Of a DNA stretch of 35,835 nt, positions 1-7,904 are shown one piece after another (within the stretch, counting starts at the first letter, position 1; each line of letters begins with the position of its first letter). This DNA is from Winogradskyella sp. Lineage in GTDB: Bacteria; Bacteroidota; Bacteroidia; Flavobacteriales; Flavobacteriaceae. The stretch is from contig NZ_JANQOM010000060.1 in NCBI RefSeq assembly GCF_028289625.1, positions 1-35,835 of the forward strand, in the 5' to 3' direction. The position numbers and the translations under genes are program-made. The notes under the pieces were generated by a model. That model did no database searches and was not told the origin of the DNA. It worked only from the letters and a program-made list of their open reading frames with translations.

Positions 1-86
1 TTTTTTTCTTGATTTCGACTTTCTTCTTTTTGGGCTTGTTTGCACCCTAAAAGCATACCAATTATTATGATATAAAATATTCTCAT
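1..86 (-). CDS. Putative lipoprotein, N-terminal fragment cut by the window edge
   Basis: Reading the minus strand from an ATG at 86-84 gives MRIFYIIIIGMLLGC, a short basic start, a hydrophobic stretch and a lipobox (LLGC, Cys15), followed by a charged Lys/Glu/Gln-rich segment. This is the pattern of a small outer-membrane lipoprotein cleaved by signal peptidase II. Only about 28 residues lie in the window, so the mature domain cannot be identified. The next minus-strand gene upstream starts at least 80 bases away, so it may have its own promoter. The signal is clear but short. Confidence 0.6.
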   Translation of the reverse strand, partial: MRIFYIIIIGMLLGCKQAQKEESRNQEK

Positions 87-165
87 TAGTTTAACTTAAG
101 CTTAAACGGTCTATGATTTCATTGCGAATCCTAGGGATGAATTATAGTCATTGTTGTAATGCGTT

Positions 166-622
166 TTATTCTATTATACTTTTATGAATATCAGTTTGAT
201 AAATTTGATATTCAAAATTGTTTTTATCAATTAAAGTATCCTTTTTGTTATTAAAATCTATTTCAAAAACATTCTTATCAGATTTTGCTGCTTTGATTTC
301 GAAACAGTCATTTAGATTAATTCCAAGTTTCTCAATTTGTCCATCAGGTAAATACTCAATTAAGTGAAAAATGGTGTCATTTTTTTCATAATACAGATAG
401 AGAACATCTTTTCGGCTCGCAAAATTTTTACCTTTTAGTGAATGAGGTTTTAGCTTTTCCACCATTCCGTAAACTTTGAAGTTTCTGCTTTTAATTTCTT
501 CCGCTTCATTTTTCCTCTTTTTTCTTATCAGCGAAAATTCCTATTGCTATAAATCCAGCAATAAAAATTGAATAAATAATTATCTGTTTTAAAGAGTATT
601 TTGACTTTTTTTTCTTTCCCAA
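166..622 (-). pseudogene. Small single-TM hypothetical protein interrupted by a frameshift
   Basis: From a TTG at 622-620 the minus strand encodes a Lys-rich start, one hydrophobic segment (about residues 13-30, IIIYSIFIAGFIAIGIFAD) and then a stop at 508-506 after 38 codons. Just past that stop, a second frame continues as NEAEEIKSRNFKVYGMVEKL and runs open to 166. Removing one base from the A-run (T-run on the plus strand) near 511-525 joins both frames into one protein of about 150 residues: a membrane anchor followed by a soluble alpha/beta domain. The first ATG of the second frame (465) falls inside the conserved-looking KVYGMVE run, so it is a poor real start. Either the gene is broken or a homopolymer has been misread. 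No function is recognised. Confidence 0.6.
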
Positions 623-637
623 TTATTTTATGTTGGA

Positions 638-1018
638 TTAATCTATTTTTCTAAATTTTGTTCTAAAATTAGAGATGTTAATTCCTTTCTGGCCATAATT
701 TCTAATGACAAGCTGGTTTTTTGTTAACTCCTCAATAACATAACTACGATTTCCTAAAGTCAGAATTGAATCTTTCTTTTGATATTTGAATTTTATTCCA
801 GTATCGTCAATTCCAGTAAAGTCAGAATTCAGTTTAATTGAAATTCCGTCACAAGAATATTCAAATTCTTCTCCGCTAAATGCATCTACACTTTTTGTAG
901 TTCCATCTTCAAGTTCTTTATGATAACACTCCCATTTTCCAATTAAGTCATTAGAATTGTCTTGTAAATTCAGACAAGAAGTTAAAAATGTTATGATGAT
1001 TATAGTTAAGGTTTTCAT
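638..1018 (-). CDS. Putative lipoprotein with lipocalin-like fold
   Basis: I place the start at the ATG at 1018, which gives 126 residues beginning MKTLTIIIITFLTSC, a lipoprotein signal with Cys15. An upstream in-frame ATG would add 12 residues in front of the signal and is unlikely. After the Cys come LIGKWECYHKELEDG, then alternating polar and hydrophobic strands (DSILTLGNRSYVIEEL, NQLVIRNYGQKG). This L-x-G-x-W opening with repeated strands is typical of small lipocalin-like lipoproteins of Bacteroidota. Family membership is inferred from pattern only. It sits 15 bases downstream of nothing but the frameshifted gene, in the same direction, and the two may be co-transcribed. Confidence 0.65.
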   Translation of the reverse strand: MKTLTIIIITFLTSCLNLQDNSNDLIGKWECYHKELEDGTTKSVDAFSGEEFEYSCDGISIKLNSDFTGIDDTGIKFKYQKKDSILTLGNRSYVIEELTKNQLVIRNYGQKGINISNFRTKFRKID

Positions 1019-1163
1019 TTTCTCAAATGCATTACAACATCTAAATATAGGCAACTCTTCAAAATATTGAAAAATTGAGCGAAACCCAATAAGAAAAGGG
1101 ATTAAACGATTTTACGCATTTACCAATACGTACAAACGTTTAATAAGTATTTGTAAACGCCTA

Positions 1164-2174
1164 CTACCACTTAATAATTGCACTACCCCATGTAAAGCCA
1201 CTACCAAAAGCAGCTAAGACCACATTATCGCCTTCCTTAATTTTGCCTTCTTCCCAAGCTTCGGTCAAGGCTATTGGAATGGATGCCGCTGTAGTATTCC
1301 CATAGCGCATGATATTATTATAGACTTGGTCATTACCCAAACCAAATTTCTTTTGGATAAACTGTGAGATTCTGAGATTGGCTTGGTGCGGAATCAACAT
1401 ATCAATGTCTTCCTTTTGAAGATTATTGGTTTTTAGGCCTTCGATAATCGCTTCACTAAAACGCACCACAGCATGCTTAAACACAAACTGGCCGTTCATA
1501 TATGGATAGTAAGACACATCTTCTGGGTCATTGTCTTCCATTATGGCATCGACCCAACGCCCTGTACTTGGTCCTTCGAGCGATAATTCCTTGGCGTGCT
1601 TCCCTTCAGAATGTAAGTGCGTAGACAACACACCTCGAGTTGTATCCTCTTCCCTACTCAGCACCGCTGCTCCTGCCCCATCACCAAAAATAACCGTTAC
1701 AGCCCGACCTCGCGTAGAGCGTTCCAAACCACCTGAATGATTTTCACTACCAATCACCAAGACATGTTTATACATGCCAGTCTTAATAAACTGATCAGCA
1801 ACCGACAAGCCATAAATAAATCCAGAACATTGGTTACGTACATCAATAGCACCAATGGTATCCATTTCTAGAAGCTCTTGCACACGCACACCTCCACCGG
1901 GAAAATACATATCAGGACTCAAGGTAGCGAAAACGATAAAATCAATATCATCCTTGGTCAACCCTGCACGTTCAATGGCAATCTTAGCGGCTTTGGCTCC
2001 CATTATGGAAGTGGTATCATCACTTGTTTCAGGGTCTATCCAACGACGTTCTTGTATCCCTGTGCGTTCTTGTATCCATTCGTCACTGGTATCCATCCAC
2101 TCTTTCAAATCATCATTCGTAACAACGTTTTCTGGAACATACTTTCCCAGACCGGTAATTCTTGAATTGTACAT
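1164..2174 (-). CDS. fabH: 3-oxoacyl-[acyl-carrier-protein] synthase III (KAS III) family protein
   Basis: This 336-residue thiolase-fold condensing enzyme belongs to the FabH family, which joins acyl-CoA to malonyl-ACP to start fatty-acid synthesis in the cytoplasm. The catalytic triad is visible: Cys116 in VRNQCSGF, His263 in IPHQANLRI and Asn293 in YGNTTAASIP. The N-terminus (ITGLGKYVPENVVTNDDL) and the DEWIQERTGI motif (about 31-40) are standard, and IFGDGAGAAVLS (about 162-173) and the GSGFTWGSAIIKW end complete the fold. It stands alone, not next to rpmF, plsX or acc genes, so it could be a second KAS III with a different primer preference. The ATG at 2174 agrees with the family N-terminus. 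The enzyme family is certain; the exact physiological role is less so. Confidence 0.88.
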   Translation of the reverse strand: MYNSRITGLGKYVPENVVTNDDLKEWMDTSDEWIQERTGIQERRWIDPETSDDTTSIMGAKAAKIAIERAGLTKDDIDFIVFATLSPDMYFPGGGVRVQELLEMDTIGAIDVRNQCSGFIYGLSVADQFIKTGMYKHVLVIGSENHSGGLERSTRGRAVTVIFGDGAGAAVLSREEDTTRGVLSTHLHSEGKHAKELSLEGPSTGRWVDAIMEDNDPEDVSYYPYMNGQFVFKHAVVRFSEAIIEGLKTNNLQKEDIDMLIPHQANLRISQFIQKKFGLGNDQVYNNIMRYGNTTAASIPIALTEAWEEGKIKEGDNVVLAAFGSGFTWGSAIIKW

Positions 2175-2198
2175 GTGTTTAAAAAATAGTTAGAACAA

Positions 2199-2233
2199 CA
2201 AATTTAATCCATTTCCACTGAATCCTAAATCAA
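2199..2233 (-). promoter_or_regulatory. Candidate promoter for the KAS III gene
   Basis: On the minus strand there is TAAATTTG (2206-2199), an exact match to the Bacteroidota -7 consensus TAnnTTTG, 24 bases from a TTG (2233-2231). That spacing is slightly longer than the usual 17-23. The -7 element lies 24 bases before the start codon. Confidence 0.35.
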
Positions 2234-2352
2234 TTCGTTATGCACGCATAGCAAACAAATTGGCTTCATTTTGGAAGAATTTTAACAATAGTATCACATA
2301 TTCAACCTCAATTTTTGAGTATATTCGGATTTCTAATTAATTACTCACACAC

Positions 2353-4794
2353 ATGAAATCATTAATCAAATTATTTGCATTACTTTTTGTACTCAATAGT
2401 TATGCACAGCAAAGTCTAAAGTACCAACAACCCTCTGAAGAAATTCTAGAATTAGCAGATGTAGAACTTGCACCTGGTGTTCAAATTGACAGCAAAGGTG
2501 AAAACATGGTTCTCCTCTATCGTAACCAGTATAAATCTATTCAAGAGTTATCTGAAACTGAAATGCGCTTAGCGGGTTTACGTATTAATCCGGTAACGAA
2601 TATTGGCAGTCGCACCAATTACATCACTAATATTAAAGTGAAAAAAATCAAAGACACAGACGCTAAACAAGTGTCTGGTTTACCAGACAATGCACGTCTT
2701 TCTGGTTTTAGATGGTCGCCTGATGAAACCATGATTGCCTGTTTAAATACCACACCAACAGGTGTTGAAGTTTGGGTACTTAATATTGCAGAAGCCAAAG
2801 TAACCAAACTTACTAATGCTGGTGTCAATGCCAATATGGGAAGTACGGTCAACTGGTTTAAGGACAACCAAAATCTTTTGGTTAAGATGCTTCCAAATGA
2901 TAGAAAGGAATTGATTAATACGGCTACTGCCGTACCGACGGGTCCTACCATCTCCGTTAGCGACGGTGCCAAGGCACAAAACAGAACCTATCAGGATTTA
3001 TTAAAGACACCAAATGATGAATTTAACTTTGAACAGCTCGCACGTTCCGAGATTAAAAAAGTCTCTGTCAATGGCAGTATCACGGACTTTTTAGGTGCTG
3101 ATATGTATCGTGGTATCAGTTTCTCACCAGATGGGCAATATGTTATGATTACCAAAGTAAAACGGCCTTTTTCTTATTTAGTGACTTATGGTAGATTTCC
3201 AAGTGAAAGTATGGTGTACGAAGCTAGTGGTAAGAAAGTAAAAACCGTAAATGAGGTACCTCTAGACGAAGTTAGACCAAAAGGATTTATGTCAACTAGA
3301 ATGGGTAAGCGCAACATGCAATGGCGTGGAGACCAACCTGCGACCTTGGTTTGGGCAGAAGCCTTGGATAAAGGAGATCCAGAAGTAGAAGTCGACTACA
3401 GAGATGTGGTTTACGAATTAAATGCACCATTTAATGGGCAGCCCAAAGAAATCCTAAAGACCAAACAACGTTTCTCTGGTATTCAATGGGGAGATGATAG
3501 CAATGCTATTGCCTATGATTATTGGTGGAACACCAGAAATCTAAAAACCTATCATTTTAATCCATCAAATGGTAAAGCCAAGGTAATATCTGATAGAAAC
3601 TATCAAGACGTGTATAGCGATCCTGGGAATTTTGTAACCTCAAAGAACGAATTTGGGCGTTATACCTTAACTATGAACGGTGGCAAATTGTATTTAATGG
3701 GTGATGGTTATTCTAAGGAAGGTCAATTTCCTTTCATTGATGAATACAATATTAAATCTGGAAAAACAAAACGGCTTTACCGATCCGAGTACACCGATAA
3801 GCTCGAAAGTTTATACGATGCTATTGATATGAAAAAAGGGGAAATTCTGGTTCGTATTGAATCTAAGAAGGAATACCCCAATTATTATATCCGAAATATC
3901 AAAAAAGATAACTTAACTCCAATTACAGATTTTGAAAACCCATTTAAAAGTCTTGAGGAAGTCGATAAGCGTGTCATCAGTTACAAACGTGATGATGGTT
4001 TAGACTTAGAGGGTACATTGTATTTACCGCTAAACTATAAAGAGGGTGAAAAATACCCGATGATCCTTTGGGCCTATCCTCGTGAGTATAAGGATAAATC
4101 GAGTGCATCACAAAGTACGGCAAACCCTAATGAGTTTGTATATCCATATTGGGGCTCACCGATTTATTGGGTAACCAAAGGTTACGTTGTTTTAGACGAC
4201 GCTGCGTTCCCAATTGTGGGTGAAGGCGAGGAAGAACCAAACGATTCTTTTAGAACGCAATTAGTAGCCAATGGAAAAGCCGCTATCGATGCTGTGGATA
4301 ACCTAGGCTATATCAATAGAGATAAAGTCGCTGTTGGTGGCCACAGTTATGGCGCCTTTATGACAGCTAACTTGTTATCGCACTCTAACTTATTCGCTGC
4401 TGGTATCGCAAGAAGTGGTGCTTATAACAGAACACTGACGCCTTTTGGTTTCCAGAGTGAAGAGCGTAGCTATTGGGAAGCACCTGAAATCTATTACAAT
4501 ATGTCGCCATTTATGCATGCCGATAAAATGAAAACACCTTTACTTTTAATCCATGGTGTTGCTGATAATAATTCAGGGACTTATCCTTTACAAAGTGAGC
4601 GTTACTTTAACGCTCTAAAAGGCTTGGGAGCACCTGTACGATTGGTTATGCTGCCAAAGGAAAGTCATGGTTACAGGGCTAAGGAGTCTATTATGCATAT
4701 GCTTTGGGAGCAAGATCAATGGTTAGATAAGCATGTGAAAAACAAAACGAAAAAAGAGGAAAAGATAGAAAACAAAGAAACTATAAAAAACTAG
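2353..4794 (+). CDS. Secreted S9 family prolyl oligopeptidase-like serine peptidase (glutamyl endopeptidase-like)
   Basis: This 813-residue protein starts with a Sec signal peptide (MKSLIKLFALLFVLNSYAQ, cut after about residue 18). The middle part (about 30-540) reads as a beta-propeller (e.g. SGFRWSPDETMIACL, ISFSPDGQYVMITKV). The C-terminal third is an alpha/beta hydrolase domain with Ser665 in GGHSYGAFMTANLL, Asp738 in IHGVADNNSG and His772 in PKESHGYRAKES. The GEGEEEPNDSF stretch ahead of the catalytic domain and the GHSYGAF nucleophile elbow resemble the chloroplast-type glutamyl endopeptidase branch (MEROPS S9D) more than prolyl oligopeptidase or DPP-IV. It probably degrades peptides in the periplasm. 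A Lys/Glu-rich tail ends the protein and a terminator hairpin follows about 100 bases later. Confidence 0.88.
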   Translation: MKSLIKLFALLFVLNSYAQQSLKYQQPSEEILELADVELAPGVQIDSKGENMVLLYRNQYKSIQELSETEMRLAGLRINPVTNIGSRTNYITNIKVKKIKDTDAKQVSGLPDNARLSGFRWSPDETMIACLNTTPTGVEVWVLNIAEAKVTKLTNAGVNANMGSTVNWFKDNQNLLVKMLPNDRKELINTATAVPTGPTISVSDGAKAQNRTYQDLLKTPNDEFNFEQLARSEIKKVSVNGSITDFLGADMYRGISFSPDGQYVMITKVKRPFSYLVTYGRFPSESMVYEASGKKVKTVNEVPLDEVRPKGFMSTRMGKRNMQWRGDQPATLVWAEALDKGDPEVEVDYRDVVYELNAPFNGQPKEILKTKQRFSGIQWGDDSNAIAYDYWWNTRNLKTYHFNPSNGKAKVISDRNYQDVYSDPGNFVTSKNEFGRYTLTMNGGKLYLMGDGYSKEGQFPFIDEYNIKSGKTKRLYRSEYTDKLESLYDAIDMKKGEILVRIESKKEYPNYYIRNIKKDNLTPITDFENPFKSLEEVDKRVISYKRDDGLDLEGTLYLPLNYKEGEKYPMILWAYPREYKDKSSASQSTANPNEFVYPYWGSPIYWVTKGYVVLDDAAFPIVGEGEEEPNDSFRTQLVANGKAAIDAVDNLGYINRDKVAVGGHSYGAFMTANLLSHSNLFAAGIARSGAYNRTLTPFGFQSEERSYWEAPEIYYNMSPFMHADKMKTPLLLIHGVADNNSGTYPLQSERYFNALKGLGAPVRLVMLPKESHGYRAKESIMHMLWEQDQWLDKHVKNKTKKEEKIENKETIKN

Positions 4795-4812
4795 CTTCTT
4801 ATTTAACTCTCC

Positions 4813-4888
4813 TGTCACATCAAGCGCAGTCGAGGTACAATTAAATCTATATGCTTTAAAAGATTTCTCGACTGCGCTCGAAATGACA
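4813..4888. repeat. REP-like imperfect palindrome
   Basis: The left arm TGTCACATCAAGCGCAGTCG (4813-4832) faces CGACTGCGCTCGAAATGACA (4869-4888) across an A+T-rich loop. The arms pair almost fully and could fold as a cruciform or RNA hairpin. The GCGCAGTCGAG/CTCGACTGCGC core is a word I recognise as recurrent in intergenic repeats of flavobacteria. It lies just after the S9 peptidase gene. Confidence 0.7.
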
Positions 4889-4895
4889 GTAATTT

Positions 4896-4922
4896 GCCTT
4901 TCAAATTTGAAGGGCTTTTTTT
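4896..4922 (+). terminator. Rho-independent terminator after the S9 peptidase gene
   Basis: GCCTTTCAAA pairs with TTTGAAGGGC (one G-U pair) and is followed by seven T. It lies about 100 bases after the S9 peptidase stop codon and downstream of the first REP-like palindrome. Confidence 0.75.
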
Positions 4923-4996
4923 ATGCCATCTTGTCACAAATTTGGTCTTGGTATTTTATTTGAATACAGAGAATTGAAAATAAAATATCAACTTTC

Positions 4997-5077
4997 GTCA
5001 GTTCGAGTTGAGACGAAGTCGAAGTATCGAGAACTTCTCGATATATTTTGAACAAGTTAAAAACACTCGAAGTGACA
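4997..5077. repeat. REP-like palindrome upstream of htpG
   Basis: The outer arms GTCAGTTCGAG (4997-5007) and CTCGAAGTGAC (5067-5077) face each other, and a perfect inner palindrome TATCGAGAACTTCTCGATA lies at 5025-5043. The GAAGTCGA words match the other REP-like copies in this window. It ends 23 bases before the htpG start, leaving little room for a conventional promoter, so the htpG promoter may lie inside or upstream of it. The rest of 4795-5100 holds the other palindrome and the terminator and no gene. Confidence 0.65.
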
Positions 5078-5100
5078 TCTAAACAATAAATTTTATAATC

Positions 5101-7011
5101 ATGACAAAAGGAAGTATTAACGTATCGGTAGAGAATATCTTTCCGTTAATTAAAAAATTCTTGTATAGTGATCACGAAATATTCTTACGTGAGTTAATCA
5201 GCAATGCTACAGACGCCACGTTAAAGCTTAAGCACTTAACAAGTATTGGCGAATCTAAAATTGAATACGGAGCACCTAAAATTGAAGTAAAGATTGATAA
5301 GGACGGCAAAAAGCTTCATATCATTGATCAAGGTATAGGTATGACGGCTGAAGAAGTTGAAAAATACATCAATGAAGTCGCTTTTTCTGGTGCTGAAGAA
5401 TTCTTAAACAAATATGAAGATTCTGCAAAGGATGCTGGAATCATTGGTCATTTTGGTTTAGGATTCTATTCGGCATTTATGGTAGCGGATAAAGTAGAAA
5501 TTATCACAAAATCACACACCGACACTCCAGCCGCACATTGGACTTGTGATGGTTCACCAGAATTTACATTAGAAGAAGTTGATAAAACCGAAAGAGGAAC
5601 GGAAATCATATTACACATTTCTGAAGGTGAAGAGGAATTCCTTGAAGACTCTAGAATTCGTGAATTGTTGACCAAGTACAACAAGTTCATGCCAATTCCA
5701 ATAAAATTTGGCACTAAAGAAATCAATGATCCCGAGCATGAGCCACAAACTATAACCGATGAGGACGGTAAAGAAACCACTGAACCCCACCGTCAGATTA
5801 CCGTTGATGATATCATCAATAATCCAAATCCGGCTTGGACAAAACAACCCTCTGATTTAGAAGATGACGATTACAAGAACTTCTACAGGGAATTATATCC
5901 AATGCAGTTTGAAGAGCCGTTGTTTAATATTCATTTAAATGTCGATTATCCGTTTAATCTTACTGGGATTTTATATTTCCCTAAAATGACGAGCGATCTT
6001 AATATTCAAAAAGATCGCATTCAGTTATACCAAAATCAGGTATTTGTTACCGATAATGTAGAAGGTATCGTCCCAGAATTCTTAACGATGTTAAGAGGTG
6101 TGATTGATTCACCAGACATTCCGCTGAATGTATCGCGTTCTTACCTTCAAGCTGATGGCAACGTCAAAAAGATTTCGTCTTACATCACGCGTAAAGTGGC
6201 TGATAAATTAAAATCATTGTTCAATACTAATCGTGAGGATTTTGAAAAGAAATGGGATGATATTAAAATCGTTATTGAGTATGGTATGTTGTCTGAAGAA
6301 AAATTCTTTGAAAAGGCGGATGCCTTTGCATTGTACCCAACGGTTGATGGTAAATTCTACACCTTTGAAGAGTTGACCAATGCCATTAAAGCCAAGCAAA
6401 CGGATAAGGACGATAAAATGGTGATTCTGTATGCAGCTAACAAAGATGAGCAGCATAGTTACATCCAAGCGGCTAAAGAGAAAGACTACGAAGTGCTATT
6501 GTTAGATTCTCCTATTGTAAGTCATTTAATGCAAAAATTAGAGACCACGAAAGAGAATATTTCTTTTGCACGTGTTGATGCCGATCATATTGATAACCTC
6601 ATCAAAAAAGACGATACAGCCATTTCAAAATTATCTGACGAAGAAAAAACTAAATTGGATGAATTATTGAAAGAGGTGGTGCCATCAGAAAAATTTATGG
6701 TACAATTGGAAGCTATGGACAGTAGTGCGTCACCATTTATGATTACCCAACCAGAATTTATGCGTCGTATGAAAGAGATGCAGCAAACTGGTGGCGGTGG
6801 TATGTTTGGTATGGGCAATATGCCAGAAATGTACAACTTGGTGGTTAATACCAATCACGAATTGGTAAATGAAATCCTTAATACCAAAACACGCAAAAAA
6901 CAAGAACGTTTAATTAATCAGAGCTTAGATTTAGCACGTTTATCACAAGGCCTCCTTAAGGGTGAGGAATTGACCAATTTCATAAAAAGAAGTTACGATA
7001 TGATAAAGTAG
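5101..7011 (+). CDS. htpG: Molecular chaperone HtpG (Hsp90)
   Basis: This 636-residue Hsp90 is an ATP-dependent cytosolic chaperone that binds late-folding clients. The GHKL ATPase domain is clear: ELISNATDA (31-39, with the catalytic Glu31 and Mg-binding Asn35), DQGIGM (77-82) and GHFGLGFYSAF (116-126). The middle domain holds LNVSRSYLQAD with the conserved Arg. A charged insert (about 218-260, rich in Glu, Asp and Thr) and a Gly/Met-rich loop (GGGGMFGMGNMPEM) before the dimerisation domain fit Bacteroidota HtpG. The length is close to the usual 610-640, and the ATG at 5101 agrees with the family start. The gene lies between REP-like palindromes and is followed by a diverged second copy of its last codons. 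No sigma-32-type or CIRCE element is visible upstream. Confidence 0.97.
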   Translation: MTKGSINVSVENIFPLIKKFLYSDHEIFLRELISNATDATLKLKHLTSIGESKIEYGAPKIEVKIDKDGKKLHIIDQGIGMTAEEVEKYINEVAFSGAEEFLNKYEDSAKDAGIIGHFGLGFYSAFMVADKVEIITKSHTDTPAAHWTCDGSPEFTLEEVDKTERGTEIILHISEGEEEFLEDSRIRELLTKYNKFMPIPIKFGTKEINDPEHEPQTITDEDGKETTEPHRQITVDDIINNPNPAWTKQPSDLEDDDYKNFYRELYPMQFEEPLFNIHLNVDYPFNLTGILYFPKMTSDLNIQKDRIQLYQNQVFVTDNVEGIVPEFLTMLRGVIDSPDIPLNVSRSYLQADGNVKKISSYITRKVADKLKSLFNTNREDFEKKWDDIKIVIEYGMLSEEKFFEKADAFALYPTVDGKFYTFEELTNAIKAKQTDKDDKMVILYAANKDEQHSYIQAAKEKDYEVLLLDSPIVSHLMQKLETTKENISFARVDADHIDNLIKKDDTAISKLSDEEKTKLDELLKEVVPSEKFMVQLEAMDSSASPFMITQPEFMRRMKEMQQTGGGGMFGMGNMPEMYNLVVNTNHELVNEILNTKTRKKQERLINQSLDLARLSQGLLKGEELTNFIKRSYDMIK

Positions 7012-7020
7012 CTCTTTATC

Positions 7021-7046
7021 CGATCACTGAGCTTGTCGAAGTGAAA
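7021..7046. repeat. REP-like element between htpG and its duplicated 3' tail
   Basis: It contains CACTGAGCTTGTCGAAGTG (7025-7043), the most familiar form of the flavobacterial intergenic palindrome, with CACT/AGTG arms. It sits exactly between the htpG stop codon and the remnant of a second htpG 3' end. Confidence 0.7.
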
Positions 7047-7097
7047 GGTGAAGAGTTCACTAACTTTATTAAGCGTAGTTATGAGATGATAAAGTAG
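7044..7097 (+). pseudogene. Remnant of a second htpG 3' end (17 codons plus stop)
   Basis: Translated from 7044, this stretch reads KGEEFTNFIKRSYEMIK and then a stop. The intact gene ends KGEELTNFIKRSYDMIK, so 15 of 17 residues are identical and the other two are conservative. At DNA level 13 of 54 bases differ, nearly all in third codon positions or a synonymous Arg codon. The piece has no start and no ribosome site, and it is out of frame with htpG. The divergence pattern is that of an orthologous or paralogous allele under protein selection, not of a fresh tandem duplication. Confidence 0.8.
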
Positions 7098-7140
7098 ATA
7101 GTACTGAACGGTAAGTTACGTCGGCATCCCATTATAAATA

Positions 7141-7174
7141 AAAGCCATGCAGTATATGCAGCATGGCTTTTTTA
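7141..7174 (+). terminator. Rho-independent terminator of the htpG unit
   Basis: AAAGCCATGC (7141-7150) pairs perfectly with GCATGGCTTT (7161-7170), with a 10-base loop and a T-run of six ending at 7173. It lies 44 bases past the stop of the htpG-tail remnant, which suggests that this terminator belonged to the displaced copy as well. Confidence 0.85.
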
Positions 7175-7258
7175 ATTATAATATAAAATTTATGGAAAAA
7201 TTAATACCTGTTATTTATTTCTGAAATTTCCGTTACCCCAAAAAAATACATTAAATGT

Positions 7259-7687
7259 CTAATCATTGCAATACAGTAAAAACTGAATGTCGAATTTTAA
7301 CTGAGCAGTATCCGTACCAAACAATGTAAATCTTTCATTAACCTTATGAACAAATGGAAACACATTCACATTTGGACAATTAAGGGATATATTACCTGTA
7401 TTTGGATGTATTGATGGACGAGCAAAATCGTCAAAAAATAAATCGTGTTCTTTAGCCCATAAAGCTACACGAAAGATAAACTGCTGATCACAGTTTTCTC
7501 TAATACTTTCGTAAAGAACATCATTACGGTTTTCAGAAGCCCCATGGTTTAGTGTGTGTAAAGGGATTCTAACCCATCTTCCATTAGGGTTTGAAAGAAT
7601 TCTAATAGCATATTCCCAATCATTACCAATATCATCTCCTTGATATGTTACTTTAGTAAGTACTACTTTTATATGGCATTGACTCAT
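7259..7687 (-). CDS. Hypothetical protein, possible beta-sandwich fold
   Basis: This 142-residue protein has no signal peptide or membrane segment, and I do not recognise the family. Alternating strand patterns (CHIKVVLTKVTYQG, EYAIRILSNPNGRWVRIPLH, QQFIFRVALWAKEHDLFFDD, KVNERFTLFGTDTAQLKFDIQF) suggest a compact all-beta domain, perhaps C2- or immunoglobulin-like, with acidic loops (GDDIGND, FFDDF) that could bind a metal. Five Asn/Asp-Gly-type turns and two Cys are spread through it. It stands alone between the htpG terminator and the divergent VOC gene, with very A+T-rich DNA upstream. The ATG at 7687 is the first in frame. Reading-frame integrity and protein-like composition make it a real gene, but its job is unknown. 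Confidence 0.6.
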   Translation of the reverse strand: MSQCHIKVVLTKVTYQGDDIGNDWEYAIRILSNPNGRWVRIPLHTLNHGASENRNDVLYESIRENCDQQFIFRVALWAKEHDLFFDDFARPSIHPNTGNISLNCPNVNVFPFVHKVNERFTLFGTDTAQLKFDIQFLLYCND

Positions 7688-7904
7688 ATCATTATATTTT
7701 AATTCTGAACAACTTCATAACCTAAATAACCAAAAGACCACATAAATATAGTAATTTATTTAATATTAAAGCCTTTTTTTAATCATTAAATATCTTACTG
7801 TCAACTACTTAAAAAAAATAACTAAATTTAAAATACCCCTGACACAATACGACACAAATCCAAATAAATTTGTATATAAGTTTAATTAAAAAATCAATTT
7901 AAAA

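Noticed and set aside
1531..2193. Open frames on the plus strand opposite the KAS III gene
   Set aside because: They are antisense to a gene with all catalytic motifs intact and have no protein-like features.
5466..6854. Several open frames antisense to htpG
   Set aside because: The opposite strand encodes a complete Hsp90; the antisense frames are by-products of its codon composition.
7012..7097. Translational readthrough of htpG into the second tail
   Set aside because: The tail is out of frame with htpG, and the htpG frame meets another stop at 7042.
7865..7872. TAAATTTG as a full promoter for the VOC gene
   Set aside because: The -7 box is exact but no TTG lies 17-24 bases upstream.
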